Shown: positions 37,160-46,989 of the stretch, piece by piece | How positions within the stretch are numbered: position 1 is the stretch's first letter | Layout: the number at the start of each line of letters is the position of its first letter | Source: Amphibacillus jilinensis Y1 | GTDB lineage: Bacteria; Bacillota; Bacilli; Bacillales; Amphibacillaceae | DNA: 64,000 nucleotides | Reading direction: 5' to 3' | Assembly: GCF_000306965.1 (NCBI RefSeq) | Contig: NZ_JH976441.1 | Coordinates: 67,188-131,187 of the forward strand | Notes under the pieces: generated by a model | The model's database searches: none | Told to the model about the DNA's origin: nothing | Seen by the model: only the letters and a program-made list of their open reading frames with translations | Made by a program: the position numbers and the translations under genes

Positions 37160-37544
37160 TTATACAGTTGAGCCTCCGAAAACGCTTTAATGTACATATT
37201 ATCCAAATAAATCAAAATACCTCCCTATAATTTTATTTGCATATGATATTTTAAAACGCTTTCCTTACGAGCTAAACTTTGCAAAATCGAAAGATACAGT
37301 ATCGCAAAACTTTCTTCTAAACAAGTATTTAAAAATCAAAACAAATAATCCTTGTCTATTAAATACAATTTGCGTTCTCCTCCCACTAATGGGTCGGGAG
37401 GTGAATCAAGACACTAGCATCCATTAGCTCTATTCTCTATTTCGTGGTGGCCATTTTATGGGCGGTTATCCGTGTGAACATTTAGCGATTTTCTCAATCT
37501 GTTATAATGGAGTTAAAAGAGGCTTAAGAATTGAGGTGATCAAC
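37160..37544. other. Upstream region of the ABC operon and repeat F
   Basis: Contains the presumed control region of the lipoprotein/ABC operon (minus strand), a GGGAGG at about 37227, the repeat at 37372-37467 and, on the plus strand, an extended -10 (TGTTATAAT, 37500-37508) that probably drives the EcsC-like gene. No other gene. Confidence 0.5.
37372..37467. repeat. Dispersed palindromic repeat, copy F
   Basis: CTCCCACTAATGGGTCG, AGGTGAATCAAGACACTAGC and TATTCTCTATTTCGTGG are shared base for base with copy E at 33306; 3' end GGGCGGTTATCCGTGTGAA. The 5' end is missing or diverged. Confidence 0.85.
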
Positions 37545-38294
37545 ATGACGGAATACGAACAGCTTGTCTTAAATGAAATTGAGCAGTGGCGCAAGCAATT
37601 GGTCAAACGGCCCAGCATATTCGGTCAAATGACCAAGCAAGCACAGACGAAATTAAATACCTTAATCCCACAAAAGGCGCATGATATAATTACCGACAGT
37701 ATTAAGCATATGGTTAAAGCTACCTTAGTCGGATCATACGTCACGACAAATAAAAAACAGCCGCTAGGCGATAACTTGTATGAGATGGACCAATTGTTTT
37801 TTGAAAAATTTAAATCGTTTCAGAAAGCCGCTGTCATCGAGGGTGCTGGCACTGGTGTTGGTGGATTTTTGTTAGCATTGACTGATTTCCCATTGTTACT
37901 ATCAATAAAAATTAGATTTTTGTTCGAAGTGGCGACCATTTATGGCTATCATGTTGAGGCGTACGAGGAACGCATGTTTATTCTTTATGTTTTCCAACTT
38001 GCCTTTTCAAGCGATACCAAAAAACGTCAAACTTACGACTTCGTTTGCAATTGGAATGAAAAAAAGAAGTTTGTTACTGATGTTGATTGGTACACATTCC
38101 AACAAGAGTATCGAGACTATATGGATGTAGCGAAACTGTTTCAAATGATCCCAGGCTTTGGCGCAGTTGTCGGTGCTTATGCCAATCATAACTTACTTGA
38201 AAAATTAGGTGAGACCGCCAAGCGCGCTTACCAACTTCGGTATTTAACGGATAGAGGAATAATCAATCCCGACAGCGTCAGCGAAAATCACTAA
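37545..38294 (+). CDS. EcsC family protein
   Basis: 249 residues. The central region IEGAGTGVGGFLLALTDFPLLLSIKIRFLF and the later PGFGAVVGAYANHNLLEKLG are typical of EcsC-domain proteins; B. subtilis EcsC is encoded with an ABC transporter but has no known activity. The ATG at 37545 has GAGGTG six to eight bases upstream; an in-frame start at 37458 lies within the repeat and is rejected. Monocistronic. Confidence 0.87.
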   Translation: MTEYEQLVLNEIEQWRKQLVKRPSIFGQMTKQAQTKLNTLIPQKAHDIITDSIKHMVKATLVGSYVTTNKKQPLGDNLYEMDQLFFEKFKSFQKAAVIEGAGTGVGGFLLALTDFPLLLSIKIRFLFEVATIYGYHVEAYEERMFILYVFQLAFSSDTKKRQTYDFVCNWNEKKKFVTDVDWYTFQQEYRDYMDVAKLFQMIPGFGAVVGAYANHNLLEKLGETAKRAYQLRYLTDRGIINPDSVSENH

Positions 38295-38360
38295 GACGCT
38301 TTCATTTTCTGTTCAGATGTCTTTAATGCATTATTTTACGTACAAGTAATAAAGCAAAGA

Positions 38361-38388
38361 ACAAGCATCATAAGTTAACGATGCTTGT
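38361..38388. terminator. Terminator between the EcsC-like gene and ung
   Basis: ACAAGCATC and GATGCTTGT form a 9-bp stem at the 3' end of ung; it can serve both convergent genes. Confidence 0.65.
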
Positions 38389-39067
38389 CTTCCTCTGTGA
38401 TCTGCCAATCAATCGGCTCACGACCAGCCTGTTCTAGGTACGCATTCGCTTTTGAAAATGGACGGCTGCCAAAGAAGCCACGATGTGCCGAGAGCGGGCT
38501 TGGGTGTGGCGACTTAACGATGTAATGCTTGCTCGTATCGATTAGCGCTAGCTTTTTTTGAGCCGCTGCCCCCCATAGTAAATAAACGACTGGCTCCTGC
38601 TTTTCGTTTAATACCTCAATGACACGATCGGTAAATCGCTCCCATCCTTTTCCTTTATGCGAATGAGCCTGTCCTTGTCTAACAGTCAGCACATTGTTCA
38701 AAAGTAAGACGCCCTGCTCCGCCCACTTCACTAAGTAACCGTGTGAAGGAATTGCGTAACCTAAATCAGTTTGTAGCTCCTTATACATATTTTGTAACGA
38801 TGGTGGGATAGCTACCTGAGGCTTAACAGAGAAACTTAATCCATGCGCTTGGTTTGGTCCATGATAAGGATCTTGACCAAGAATGACCACCTTGACATGT
38901 TCAAAAGACGTGTAATGTAAGGCATTAAAGATGTTATTCATATGCGGATAAATAATATGTGTTTGGTACTCTTGCTTTAAAAATTGGCGTAATTGCTTGT
39001 AGTAGGACTGCTCGAACTCCTGTCCAAGAACATTCGACCAGTCATTATGTAAAATTTCCTTTGCCAC
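38375..39067 (-). CDS. ung: Uracil-DNA glycosylase
   Basis: 230 residues. Removes uracil from DNA at the start of base excision repair. The catalytic water-activating loop [18 protein letters not shown] (Asp at about 67) and the minor-groove loop [11 protein letters not shown] are intact. Monocistronic, divergent from the riboswitch-controlled gene. In B. subtilis ung is elsewhere, so its place here is part of the rearranged block. Confidence 0.97.
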   Translation of the reverse strand: MAKEILHNDWSNVLGQEFEQSYYKQLRQFLKQEYQTHIIYPHMNNIFNALHYTSFEHVKVVILGQDPYHGPNQAHGLSFSVKPQVAIPPSLQNMYKELQTDLGYAIPSHGYLVKWAEQGVLLLNNVLTVRQGQAHSHKGKGWERFTDRVIEVLNEKQEPVVYLLWGAAAQKKLALIDTSKHYIVKSPHPSPLSAHRGFFGSRPFSKANAYLEQAGREPIDWQITEEDKHR

Positions 39068-39154
39068 GATTCTTTCATCCTCTCAAGTAACTTTGTTAGA
39101 TAACCAAACAAGAAGATTGCATTGCTTCTGTAACTAGTTTAGCATACATACTAA

Positions 39155-39258
39155 CACTTTCGTATAACCTTAAAGATTGGTTTAAGGGTCTCTACTAAGA
39201 AACCGCAAATTTCTAGCTACGAAAATATGTATAACAGCATATTTTCGTGGCTTTTTTT
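39155..39258 (+). promoter_or_regulatory. Variant purine riboswitch with overlapping terminator (predicted ON switch)
   Basis: P1 TTTCGTA (39158-39164) with TACGAAA (39218-39224); P2 CCTTAA with TTAAGG; L2 GATTGG; J2/3 GTCTCTAC (39188-39195); P3 AGAAA with TTTCT; L3 CCGCAAA; J3/1 with C at 39217, the position that selects guanine-type ligands. These match purine aptamers. Position 25-45 is a C-G pair instead of U-A, and the base before C74 is G rather than A. A terminator formed by GCTACGAAAATATG (39216-39229) and CATATTTTCGTGGC (39238-39251) plus T7 contains the P1 3' strand, so P1 and terminator exclude each other. Confidence 0.82.
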
Positions 39259-39291
39259 GTATCTTAAAACTAGTATCAAAGGAGGAATAAA

Positions 39292-40629
39292 ATGCGAATT
39301 TTAATAAAAAATGCTGAAATTATCACGATGAATTTTGAAGAAGACATTATTTATGGTGACCTCTTGATTGAGGATGATCGAATTGTTGGACTTGGCTCTG
39401 ATTTGGAAAATACTGATTATGATAAATGGATAGATGCTAGTGGCAAAACGATTATCCCGGGTTTTGTGCAAACCCATATCCATCTTTGTCAGACCGTTTT
39501 TCGTGGCCAAGCTGATGATCTTGAACTAATGGATTGGCTCAAACAAAAAATCTGGCCGCTTGAGGCCGCACATGATCAAGAATCGATTTACTACTCTGCT
39601 ATGCTGGGCTTAGGTGAGCTGATCCAAAGCGGTACGACTACCATTGTCGATATGGAGACTGTCCATCATACCGATTTTGCCTTTCAAGCACTAGCTAAGA
39701 GTGGTATTCGCGCGCTTTCTGGTAAAGTAATGATGGACAAAGGCAACCAAGTTCCACTCCCCTTGCAAGAAAAAACAAGCGATTCGATTCAACAAAGTGT
39801 TGATTTATTAGAAAAATGGCATAACTATGACCACGGTAGATTACAATATGCTTTTTCACCACGATTTGTCGTATCCTGTACTGAAGCCTTATTAACTGAA
39901 GTTAAGCGACTTTCTGATCATTACGATGTGATGGTTCATACCCATGCCTCGGAAAATAAAGGCGAGATTGATATTGTCCAGCGGGAAACAGGAATGCGCA
40001 ATGTCGTCTACTTGGATCACTTAGGCTTAGCTAACAAGCGTCTCATTTTAGCACATTGCATTTGGCTTGATCAGCTTGAAAAACAAATCATACGCGAAAA
40101 AGGCGTCCATGTTAGTCACTGTCCCGCTTCTAATCTAAAGCTAGCCTCGGGTATTGCTGATATCCCTGAGATGCACGGCCACGGCACCTGTCTCAGTCTT
40201 GGCGCAGACGGCGCTCCCTGCAACAACAATTTAGATATGTTTAACGACATGCGTCTGGCTGCCCTGATTCAAAAGCCCGTCCATGGCCCAACAGCAATGC
40301 CTGCCAAAGCCGTCTTTAAGATGGCAACCATTGGTGGAGCAAAAGCAATTGGGCAAGACCATGATATTGGAAGTTTAGAGGTTGGCAAGAAAGCAGACTT
40401 AGCCATTCTTGATCTGAATAATTTTCACACTTACCCTTCGGTGGAGGTTGACCCGATTTCACGGGTTGTTTACAGTGCCACGAGGGCTGACGTTGAGACA
40501 ACGATTATCAATGGTAAGATCGTGATGGAAAATCGTCACATGCTTACGATTGATAAGGCGGATGTTTTACAACAAGCGAATCAATCAATTCGTCAGCTAG
40601 TGAAGCGGTCAAAACAATTCCTTAAATAA
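39292..40629 (+). CDS. Amidohydrolase/deaminase of the TRZ/ATZ family, riboswitch controlled
   Basis: 445 residues. Metal-dependent deaminase or hydrolase: HxH ligands at 62 and 64 (FVQTHIHLCQ), a His in MVHTHASENKGE, a His in LAHCIWLD and the Asp in LGADGAPCNNNLDM. The DLELMDWLKQKIWPLEA segment is shared by 5'-methylthioadenosine/S-adenosylhomocysteine deaminases, 8-oxoguanine deaminases and related enzymes. The purine riboswitch upstream suggests a purine base or nucleoside substrate (inference). AAAGGAGG precedes the ATG. Confidence 0.88.
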   Translation: MRILIKNAEIITMNFEEDIIYGDLLIEDDRIVGLGSDLENTDYDKWIDASGKTIIPGFVQTHIHLCQTVFRGQADDLELMDWLKQKIWPLEAAHDQESIYYSAMLGLGELIQSGTTTIVDMETVHHTDFAFQALAKSGIRALSGKVMMDKGNQVPLPLQEKTSDSIQQSVDLLEKWHNYDHGRLQYAFSPRFVVSCTEALLTEVKRLSDHYDVMVHTHASENKGEIDIVQRETGMRNVVYLDHLGLANKRLILAHCIWLDQLEKQIIREKGVHVSHCPASNLKLASGIADIPEMHGHGTCLSLGADGAPCNNNLDMFNDMRLAALIQKPVHGPTAMPAKAVFKMATIGGAKAIGQDHDIGSLEVGKKADLAILDLNNFHTYPSVEVDPISRVVYSATRADVETTIINGKIVMENRHMLTIDKADVLQQANQSIRQLVKRSKQFLK

Positions 40630-40683
40630 CCATTCAATTTAATGTTTAACATTAAATATCTAATGATATTTATTAATTTTTAA

Positions 40684-40712
40684 TTGTTTTTGCAAGGATA
40701 TTACCATATAAT
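40684..40712 (+). promoter_or_regulatory. Promoter of the DUF2975/XRE pair
   Basis: TTGTTT, a 17-base spacer and TATAAT, 35 bases before the start of the DUF2975 gene. Confidence 0.65.
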
Positions 40713-40746
40713 GAAAACATATCTTGATTGAAGGGTGTGATTCAGT

Positions 40747-41367
40747 ATGGAACAATCTTTGCGTTCGATGCAACAGACAACAAATAGAGTATTACAAGTT
40801 TTGAATTTTGTGTTAGCAGGTGGGTGTCTATTCTTTCTTATTGTATTCGTTATGTTAGTGTGGGCAAGCTTTTTACCAGGTGATTCCTTTTCAATCGAAC
40901 AAGGAATAGAGCAATGGGCACTAAATGCTAACTTAACAGAAAATGGCACAAGCTTCTTTTCAACTGTGTCTTTTCGTCATCTCCCCAGCCTTCCAGAGCA
41001 CAGGATTAATGTTAAAGCTGCTTTTTTGGTCCAGTTATTTTTCAACCTACTTATTTATTTATCACTATTCATCTATGCAATTTATCAATTAAAACAAATT
41101 TTACTAACCATGTACGAAGAAGATGGACCATTTACAATGGAGAATACAATAAGGTTAAAGCGATTAGGCTGGCTAATTGTCGGTTATGCTCTGCTTAGTG
41201 ATCTCATTGTTCTGTTAGCTATGCTCGTATTTTCGACGCATACCTTCTCCATATCTTATGAAGTCATTAATTTTACAGCTTTAATCATTGGCGCAGTTTT
41301 ACTCATACTCGCACATGTTTTCCAATACGGATCTTTTCTACAGCACGAATACGACACAACTGTATAG
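40747..41367 (+). CDS. DUF2975 membrane protein
   Basis: 206 residues with four hydrophobic segments (about 17-40, 92-116, 140-163, 172-196). DUF2975 proteins (B. subtilis YoaS type) are paired with a small XRE regulator, as here, with 12 bases between the genes. Function unknown; they are thought to act with the regulator in sensing at the membrane. GAAGGGTG precedes the ATG. Confidence 0.85.
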   Translation: MEQSLRSMQQTTNRVLQVLNFVLAGGCLFFLIVFVMLVWASFLPGDSFSIEQGIEQWALNANLTENGTSFFSTVSFRHLPSLPEHRINVKAAFLVQLFFNLLIYLSLFIYAIYQLKQILLTMYEEDGPFTMENTIRLKRLGWLIVGYALLSDLIVLLAMLVFSTHTFSISYEVINFTALIIGAVLLILAHVFQYGSFLQHEYDTTV

Positions 41368-41379
41368 TGGAGGACCAAG

Positions 41380-41589
41380 ATGGCGATTATTATAAGACTA
41401 GACCGCATACTAGCGGATAAAAAAATGAAACTAAACGATCTGGCGGAAGCCATTGATATTTCCAATGTGAATCTGTCAAATTTAAAAACTGGAAAAGTAA
41501 AAGCCATACGCTTTTCAACCTTGGAAGCAATTTGTCAGGAGCTAAATTGCCAGCCCGGTGATATTCTTGAATACCTACCCGATAACTAA
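41380..41589 (+). CDS. XRE-family regulator, YozG type
   Basis: 69 residues, a single helix-turn-helix domain: LDRILADKKMKLNDLAEAI, then ISNVNLSNLKTGKVKAIRFSTL, ending CQPGDILEYLPD. This is the YozG/Cro-type regulator found after DUF2975 genes. GGAGG lies before the ATG. It probably regulates its own operon. Confidence 0.9.
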   Translation: MAIIIRLDRILADKKMKLNDLAEAIDISNVNLSNLKTGKVKAIRFSTLEAICQELNCQPGDILEYLPDN

Positions 41590-41625
41590 TGATCGAAAAA
41601 TTTTAAAAAGGATGGTGTGAGCTGA

Positions 41626-42792
41626 ATGACCAAATTAGCGCAAGCAGAAGCATTTTTAGCAGCAAAGCAGCAGGAAATGATTGATTTATGGGAAAACATT
41701 ATTCGTATCGAAAGCCCCTCAAATGATGTTGCAGGTGTCAATGCCGTTGCAAGCTACTTAACAGATTATTGTCGCAAAGTGAATCTTGAGACAAAGACTT
41801 ATCCTTTCAATCAAGCGGGTAGCAGTTTAATAGCCTATACCCCTGCTAGACATCTACCTAATATCGCTCTTGTCGCCCATATGGATACGGTGCAACCGGT
41901 TGGCTCATTCGGAGCTGATCCAATTACTTATCAAGATGGCTTCCTCCATGGTCCAGGAGCTTATGACTGTAAGGGTGGTATTGTCATTGCATTGTTTGTT
42001 ATTCAAGCTTTACAACAAATGGGTTACGACAAACGACAGCTTAAGCTCATTTTGTCAGGTGATGAAGAGGTTGCCCATCAGCTTTCACAGGGGCAAGGTG
42101 CTAAGGTTTTTGATCTAGAAACGTCCTTTACCGCCACTGCATTCACTTGTGAAAGCGCCCGATTAAGTGGTGATGTCATTACAAAGCGAAAGGGCGGTGC
42201 TTTTTATCGATTCGACATAAAAGGGATTTCTGCCCACGCTGGCAATCATCCACTTGGTGGAGCAAGTGCGATCCAAGAAGCAGCCCATAAAATGATAGCG
42301 ATTGAAAAGCATACTAACCCTGAGGGTACGACCTATAATTGCGGTGTGATTGAAGGCGGTACTGGAACAAATGTCATTCCAGATACATGTACCTTCAAGG
42401 TAGGCGTTCGTTTTAAAACAAATGCCGACTTAGATCAAGCAGAGCAGTTACTGCAAGCCATTAATGATCAAGCGTTTATCGACAACACGGTTTCAACGTT
42501 GACAAAAGAAGCCGCCTTTTTGGCAATGGAGGAAACCGAAAAAACGCCCGACCTATTCCAGCTTTACCACGATGCACGAAGTGATTTGGGCTTTCATAAA
42601 CCTAAACCGTTGTATGTCGGGGGCTGCTCAGATAGTGCTTATTTAACCGCTAAAGGCATTCCGACATTATGTGGAGTAGGTGTGATCGGCGTTGACCCGC
42701 ATTCATCGAATGAGCGTGCACGCGTTTCATCACTTCAGGAACAAGCACTTACGATTGTGAAAACGATATTGGATATGCCGGATCAGTTCTGA
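41626..42792 (+). CDS. M20 family metallopeptidase (ArgE/DapE/carboxypeptidase G2-like)
   Basis: 388 residues. The first zinc ligands are in ALVAHMDTVQPVG, the bridging Asp in GPGAYDCKGGIV and the catalytic Glu pair in LSGDEEVAH. A dimerisation domain occupies about 185-300 (ISAHAGNHPLGGASAI) and the last ligand His is in GVDPHSSNERA. It hydrolyses an amide or peptide bond in an unknown substrate. Start 35 bases after the XRE gene, with AAAGGATGGTG upstream; perhaps one transcriptional unit. Terminator at 42921. Confidence 0.9.
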   Translation: MTKLAQAEAFLAAKQQEMIDLWENIIRIESPSNDVAGVNAVASYLTDYCRKVNLETKTYPFNQAGSSLIAYTPARHLPNIALVAHMDTVQPVGSFGADPITYQDGFLHGPGAYDCKGGIVIALFVIQALQQMGYDKRQLKLILSGDEEVAHQLSQGQGAKVFDLETSFTATAFTCESARLSGDVITKRKGGAFYRFDIKGISAHAGNHPLGGASAIQEAAHKMIAIEKHTNPEGTTYNCGVIEGGTGTNVIPDTCTFKVGVRFKTNADLDQAEQLLQAINDQAFIDNTVSTLTKEAAFLAMEETEKTPDLFQLYHDARSDLGFHKPKPLYVGGCSDSAYLTAKGIPTLCGVGVIGVDPHSSNERARVSSLQEQALTIVKTILDMPDQF

Positions 42793-43305
42793 GCCCATAC
42801 AACTTTTCACGGCGAACCGTTGATGATAAAAGCTTGTCACCGAGATTCCGCGTCAAGTGAGTGGAGCATAAGTTGCATCATACAACCTAAATAGCCTTTC
42901 AAATGAAACATCTAATATTTAGAAGGGAACAGCGACATTCTGCCGTTCCCTTCTCATTTTTATTCTTTTTTCGAGGAATTGTACTGTTAAAGGGTGCGTT
43001 ATTTACATGTTGAGTATGGCATCGTTAGTCATGCTCATTCCACCATTGCCGCAATAGCTCCAGATGTAGCACCTGTTGCGGTATTAACAGCAACCTCTCC
43101 CCCAACTAACATTAACTCACACACGATGTACTACTTGATAATTAAATTTACACTTCGACCAACAACGACTGTTACATATCCCCCTTGTAAATCAGCAAAT
43201 ATTATAGTATTGCTTTTTGCCTATGCACTCTATTTTAAGAAAAAGATTAATTTTATTACGATCGGGTAATTGTATATAGGGATTTATAAAGCAAGGGGTG
43301 ATAAC
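42793..43305. other. Intergenic region after the M20 peptidase
   Basis: About 510 bp. It holds the terminator at 42921-42960. On the minus strand near 43010-43080 a short frame MLVGGEVAVNTATGATSGAI preceded by GGTTG but no clear ribosome binding site, and a separate fragment GGYVTVVVGRSVNLIIK near 43150-43200, suggest decayed coding sequence for a Gly-rich protein; neither is complete. The 91-codon plus-strand frame (42994-43269) looks non-coding. Confidence 0.4.
42921..42960 (+). terminator. M20 peptidase terminator
   Basis: AGAAGGGAAC and GTTCCCTTCT form a perfect 10-bp stem with a 14-base loop, followed by CATTTTT. Confidence 0.85.
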
Positions 43306-44424
43306 TTGGAATTGAATGTAGGTTTAATTTGCGCTCCAGAACTACCTGAAACCATATGTAGAGAATTGATTGAACCATTAAGTAGGTATTGTCAAAATCA
43401 TGTCGATGATAAATACGAGTGGACATTAGATATTATGGTTGACCCATTAACAGGAGCTGTAGAAGATTCAAAGGAAATATTTAATGAAGCGAGTAAAATA
43501 GCAGACCAACAAAATTGGGATTATACGATATGCGTAACTGATCTTCTTCTGTTTGATAAGAAGAAGATCATCTTAGCAGATCTAAACAAAGATCTTGATA
43601 TCGCACTCCTCTCTTTGCCAGCTTTTGGTGCGCCACCAATGAAAAACAGAACATTTAAAATGATCAAACAAATTGTTTATGAACTGCATAATCAAGACCT
43701 AAGTGCTGCAAGAATAAAGGAAACCGCTACACATCAAATGAAGCAAAAATTGAGATTATCGCCTATTAAACGGAGGAAAGCTAGCATATCCGAAGAAACA
43801 AACGTGATCCGCTATTCTGTCGTGCCCAAAATAAATGGTAAAGTTAGGGCAATTTTTGGAATGACTTATGCCAATAGACCTTGGGCAGTGATTGCCTCTT
43901 TTAAACCCATTATTGCTGTCGCGTTTGCTACAGGTGCTTACACGTTAATTTTTCCTACGTTATGGGAATTAAGTATACATTATAATCTGTTAAGACTCGT
44001 CGCCATTACCTTTGTAGCTATTACTAGTATGATTATTTGGATGATCGTTTCCCATCATTTGTGGGAGAAACGTACTAAAGAAGGAAAAGCCAAAATGAAA
44101 AAACTTTATAATACAACGACGTTAATAACCTTAACTGTTGCAGTGTTAGCCTATTACATCGTCCTCTTTGCTATATTTTCAATTGCAATCGTCTTTTTTG
44201 TTCCGCCCGACTTATTTGAATCCTTGACAGAGATAGAAAAAGATGTAACACTAACTAGTTTTTTACGTTTAAGCTGGTTAGCAACTTCAATTGCAACGTT
44301 AGCAGGATCGATAGGCGCCAGCGCTGAAAGCACAGAATTAATTCGTAATATCGCCTATGGTTATCGGCAAAACCGGCGCTATAATGAAGTAAAAGAACGC
44401 AATGTTCAAGATGATAACAACTAG
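43306..44424 (+). CDS. Membrane protein with N-terminal cytoplasmic domain, unknown
   Basis: About 372 residues, starting at TTG 43306 eight bases after AAGGGG (the frame is open 12 codons further). The N-terminal 190 residues resemble an alpha/beta domain (ELNVGLICAPELPE, WDYTICVTDLLLFDKKKII, DIALLSLPAFGA) found in uncharacterised bacterial membrane proteins. Four transmembrane segments follow (about 205-225, 235-258, 280-305, 325-350). No function known. Ends 59 bases before the cation transporter start, so they may share a transcript. Confidence 0.72.
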   Translation: MELNVGLICAPELPETICRELIEPLSRYCQNHVDDKYEWTLDIMVDPLTGAVEDSKEIFNEASKIADQQNWDYTICVTDLLLFDKKKIILADLNKDLDIALLSLPAFGAPPMKNRTFKMIKQIVYELHNQDLSAARIKETATHQMKQKLRLSPIKRRKASISEETNVIRYSVVPKINGKVRAIFGMTYANRPWAVIASFKPIIAVAFATGAYTLIFPTLWELSIHYNLLRLVAITFVAITSMIIWMIVSHHLWEKRTKEGKAKMKKLYNTTTLITLTVAVLAYYIVLFAIFSIAIVFFVPPDLFESLTEIEKDVTLTSFLRLSWLATSIATLAGSIGASAESTELIRNIAYGYRQNRRYNEVKERNVQDDNN

Positions 44425-44483
44425 CTTAACATTGAACAAATATGATATAATGAGCTTTGACTTTTAAGATAGGAGCAGATATA

Positions 44484-45398
44484 ATGCAACAAAATAACAG
44501 TCGTGAACATGCGCTATTGAAAATCTCAGTATATGGCGCTATTATTTTTTCTGTGACTGGAATCGTCATTGGCTTGCTTGTTGGCGCTCAAATGATTTTA
44601 TTTGACGGGCTATATTCACTCGTGAGTTTGGGGCTTTCGATATTATCTTTAATCGCAGCGAGGTTTATTAGTAAGCATGATATTAACAATTATCCATTTG
44701 GTAAAGATAAAATTGAGCCGTTAGTCGTGCTAATCAAATACTTTGTTATACTCGTACTTGTTATCGCCTCCCTTATTTCAGCTTTAATGGCTTTAGCCTC
44801 TGGTGGTAGAGAAGTAGCCGTAGGTATTGCTTTAATCTATTCAACCCTAGCAACAGTTTTATGTATTGGCATCACCTATTATTTAAAAAAAGAGGCTAAT
44901 AAAGTACGTTCTGCCCTTTTACAAGCAGAAGCTAATCAGTGGTATATGGATACATTAGTTAGTGTTGCTGTGTTAATAGGTTTTGTAATCTCATATTTAC
45001 TTAATCTTTTTATAACAACTCAATTTATCGTACCATTTATTGATCCAATTATGGTCATAGCTGTATCGATTTATTTTATTAAAGTACCCATTGAGGAAAT
45101 GTCGACTGCATTACGTGAAATCTTAGACATGCCACCGAAGGGAAAAATGCCAGATCAAATTAAACAATTTATCAAGGTGCTTGCCAGAGAACGTGATTTT
45201 GATGAAACCATTGTGAGAATTACTAAAGTAGGTAAAACTTTGTGGGTTGAAATTGATTTTGTCATTAAAAAAGAGGAATTAGCGTCTTTAACTGATCAAG
45301 ACCAAATTAGAGAAGCTATAGACCGCTACTTAGATCAATATCCTTATCAAAAATGGTTAACGGTCTCCTTTACAAAAGATCGGAAATGGGCATTGTAA
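44484..45398 (+). CDS. Cation diffusion facilitator family transporter, divergent metal site
   Basis: 304 residues, six transmembrane helices and a C-terminal cytoplasmic domain (about 225-300). The YPFGKDKIEPL motif of CDF proteins after TM2 is present. The metal-site residues differ from zinc CDFs: TM2 has DGLYSLVS where HSLxD or DxxxD is usual, and TM5 has QWYMD where HxxxD is usual. This is a known divergent subgroup, so the ion is uncertain. The ATG at 44484 has AGGAG nine bases upstream. Confidence 0.85.
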   Translation: MQQNNSREHALLKISVYGAIIFSVTGIVIGLLVGAQMILFDGLYSLVSLGLSILSLIAARFISKHDINNYPFGKDKIEPLVVLIKYFVILVLVIASLISALMALASGGREVAVGIALIYSTLATVLCIGITYYLKKEANKVRSALLQAEANQWYMDTLVSVAVLIGFVISYLLNLFITTQFIVPFIDPIMVIAVSIYFIKVPIEEMSTALREILDMPPKGKMPDQIKQFIKVLARERDFDETIVRITKVGKTLWVEIDFVIKKEELASLTDQDQIREAIDRYLDQYPYQKWLTVSFTKDRKWAL

Positions 45399-45460
45399 AA
45401 AAACAAGCCAGTAACCCATGATTATTTTTTAAAAAAACAACAAAATACTGTCACAAGGTT

Positions 45461-45494
45461 AGGCGCACTAAACACTCAGGTGTTTAGTGCGCCT
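45461..45494. terminator. Bidirectional terminator between CDF gene and tyrS
   Basis: AGGCGCACTAAACAC and GTGTTTAGTGCGCCT form a perfect 15-bp stem around a four-base loop. Confidence 0.88.
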
Positions 45495-45533
45495 TATAGT
45501 ATATCTCCTGTGCTCTCTTACTTATTTTACATG

Positions 45534-46868
<1,335 letters not shown>

Positions 46869-46989
46869 TTAGAAAAGGCACACTCGCTCGCTTTCTAGTG
46901 AATATGTTAACTTTTCTTAATGTTAGCCCTTTAAAATTTTTGAGCTTGTTACTTCCTACTTTTTGTTGTATCATCCTTTCTTAACAAAC

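Noticed and set aside
37458-37544. Longer N-terminus for the EcsC-like protein
   Set aside because: The extra codons run through the repeat element and promoter; the ATG at 37545 has the ribosome binding site.
42994-43269. 91-codon plus-strand frame between the M20 peptidase and the 43306 gene
   Set aside because: No ribosome binding site, Thr/Pro-rich composition, and better minus-strand coding hints in the same stretch; treated as non-coding.
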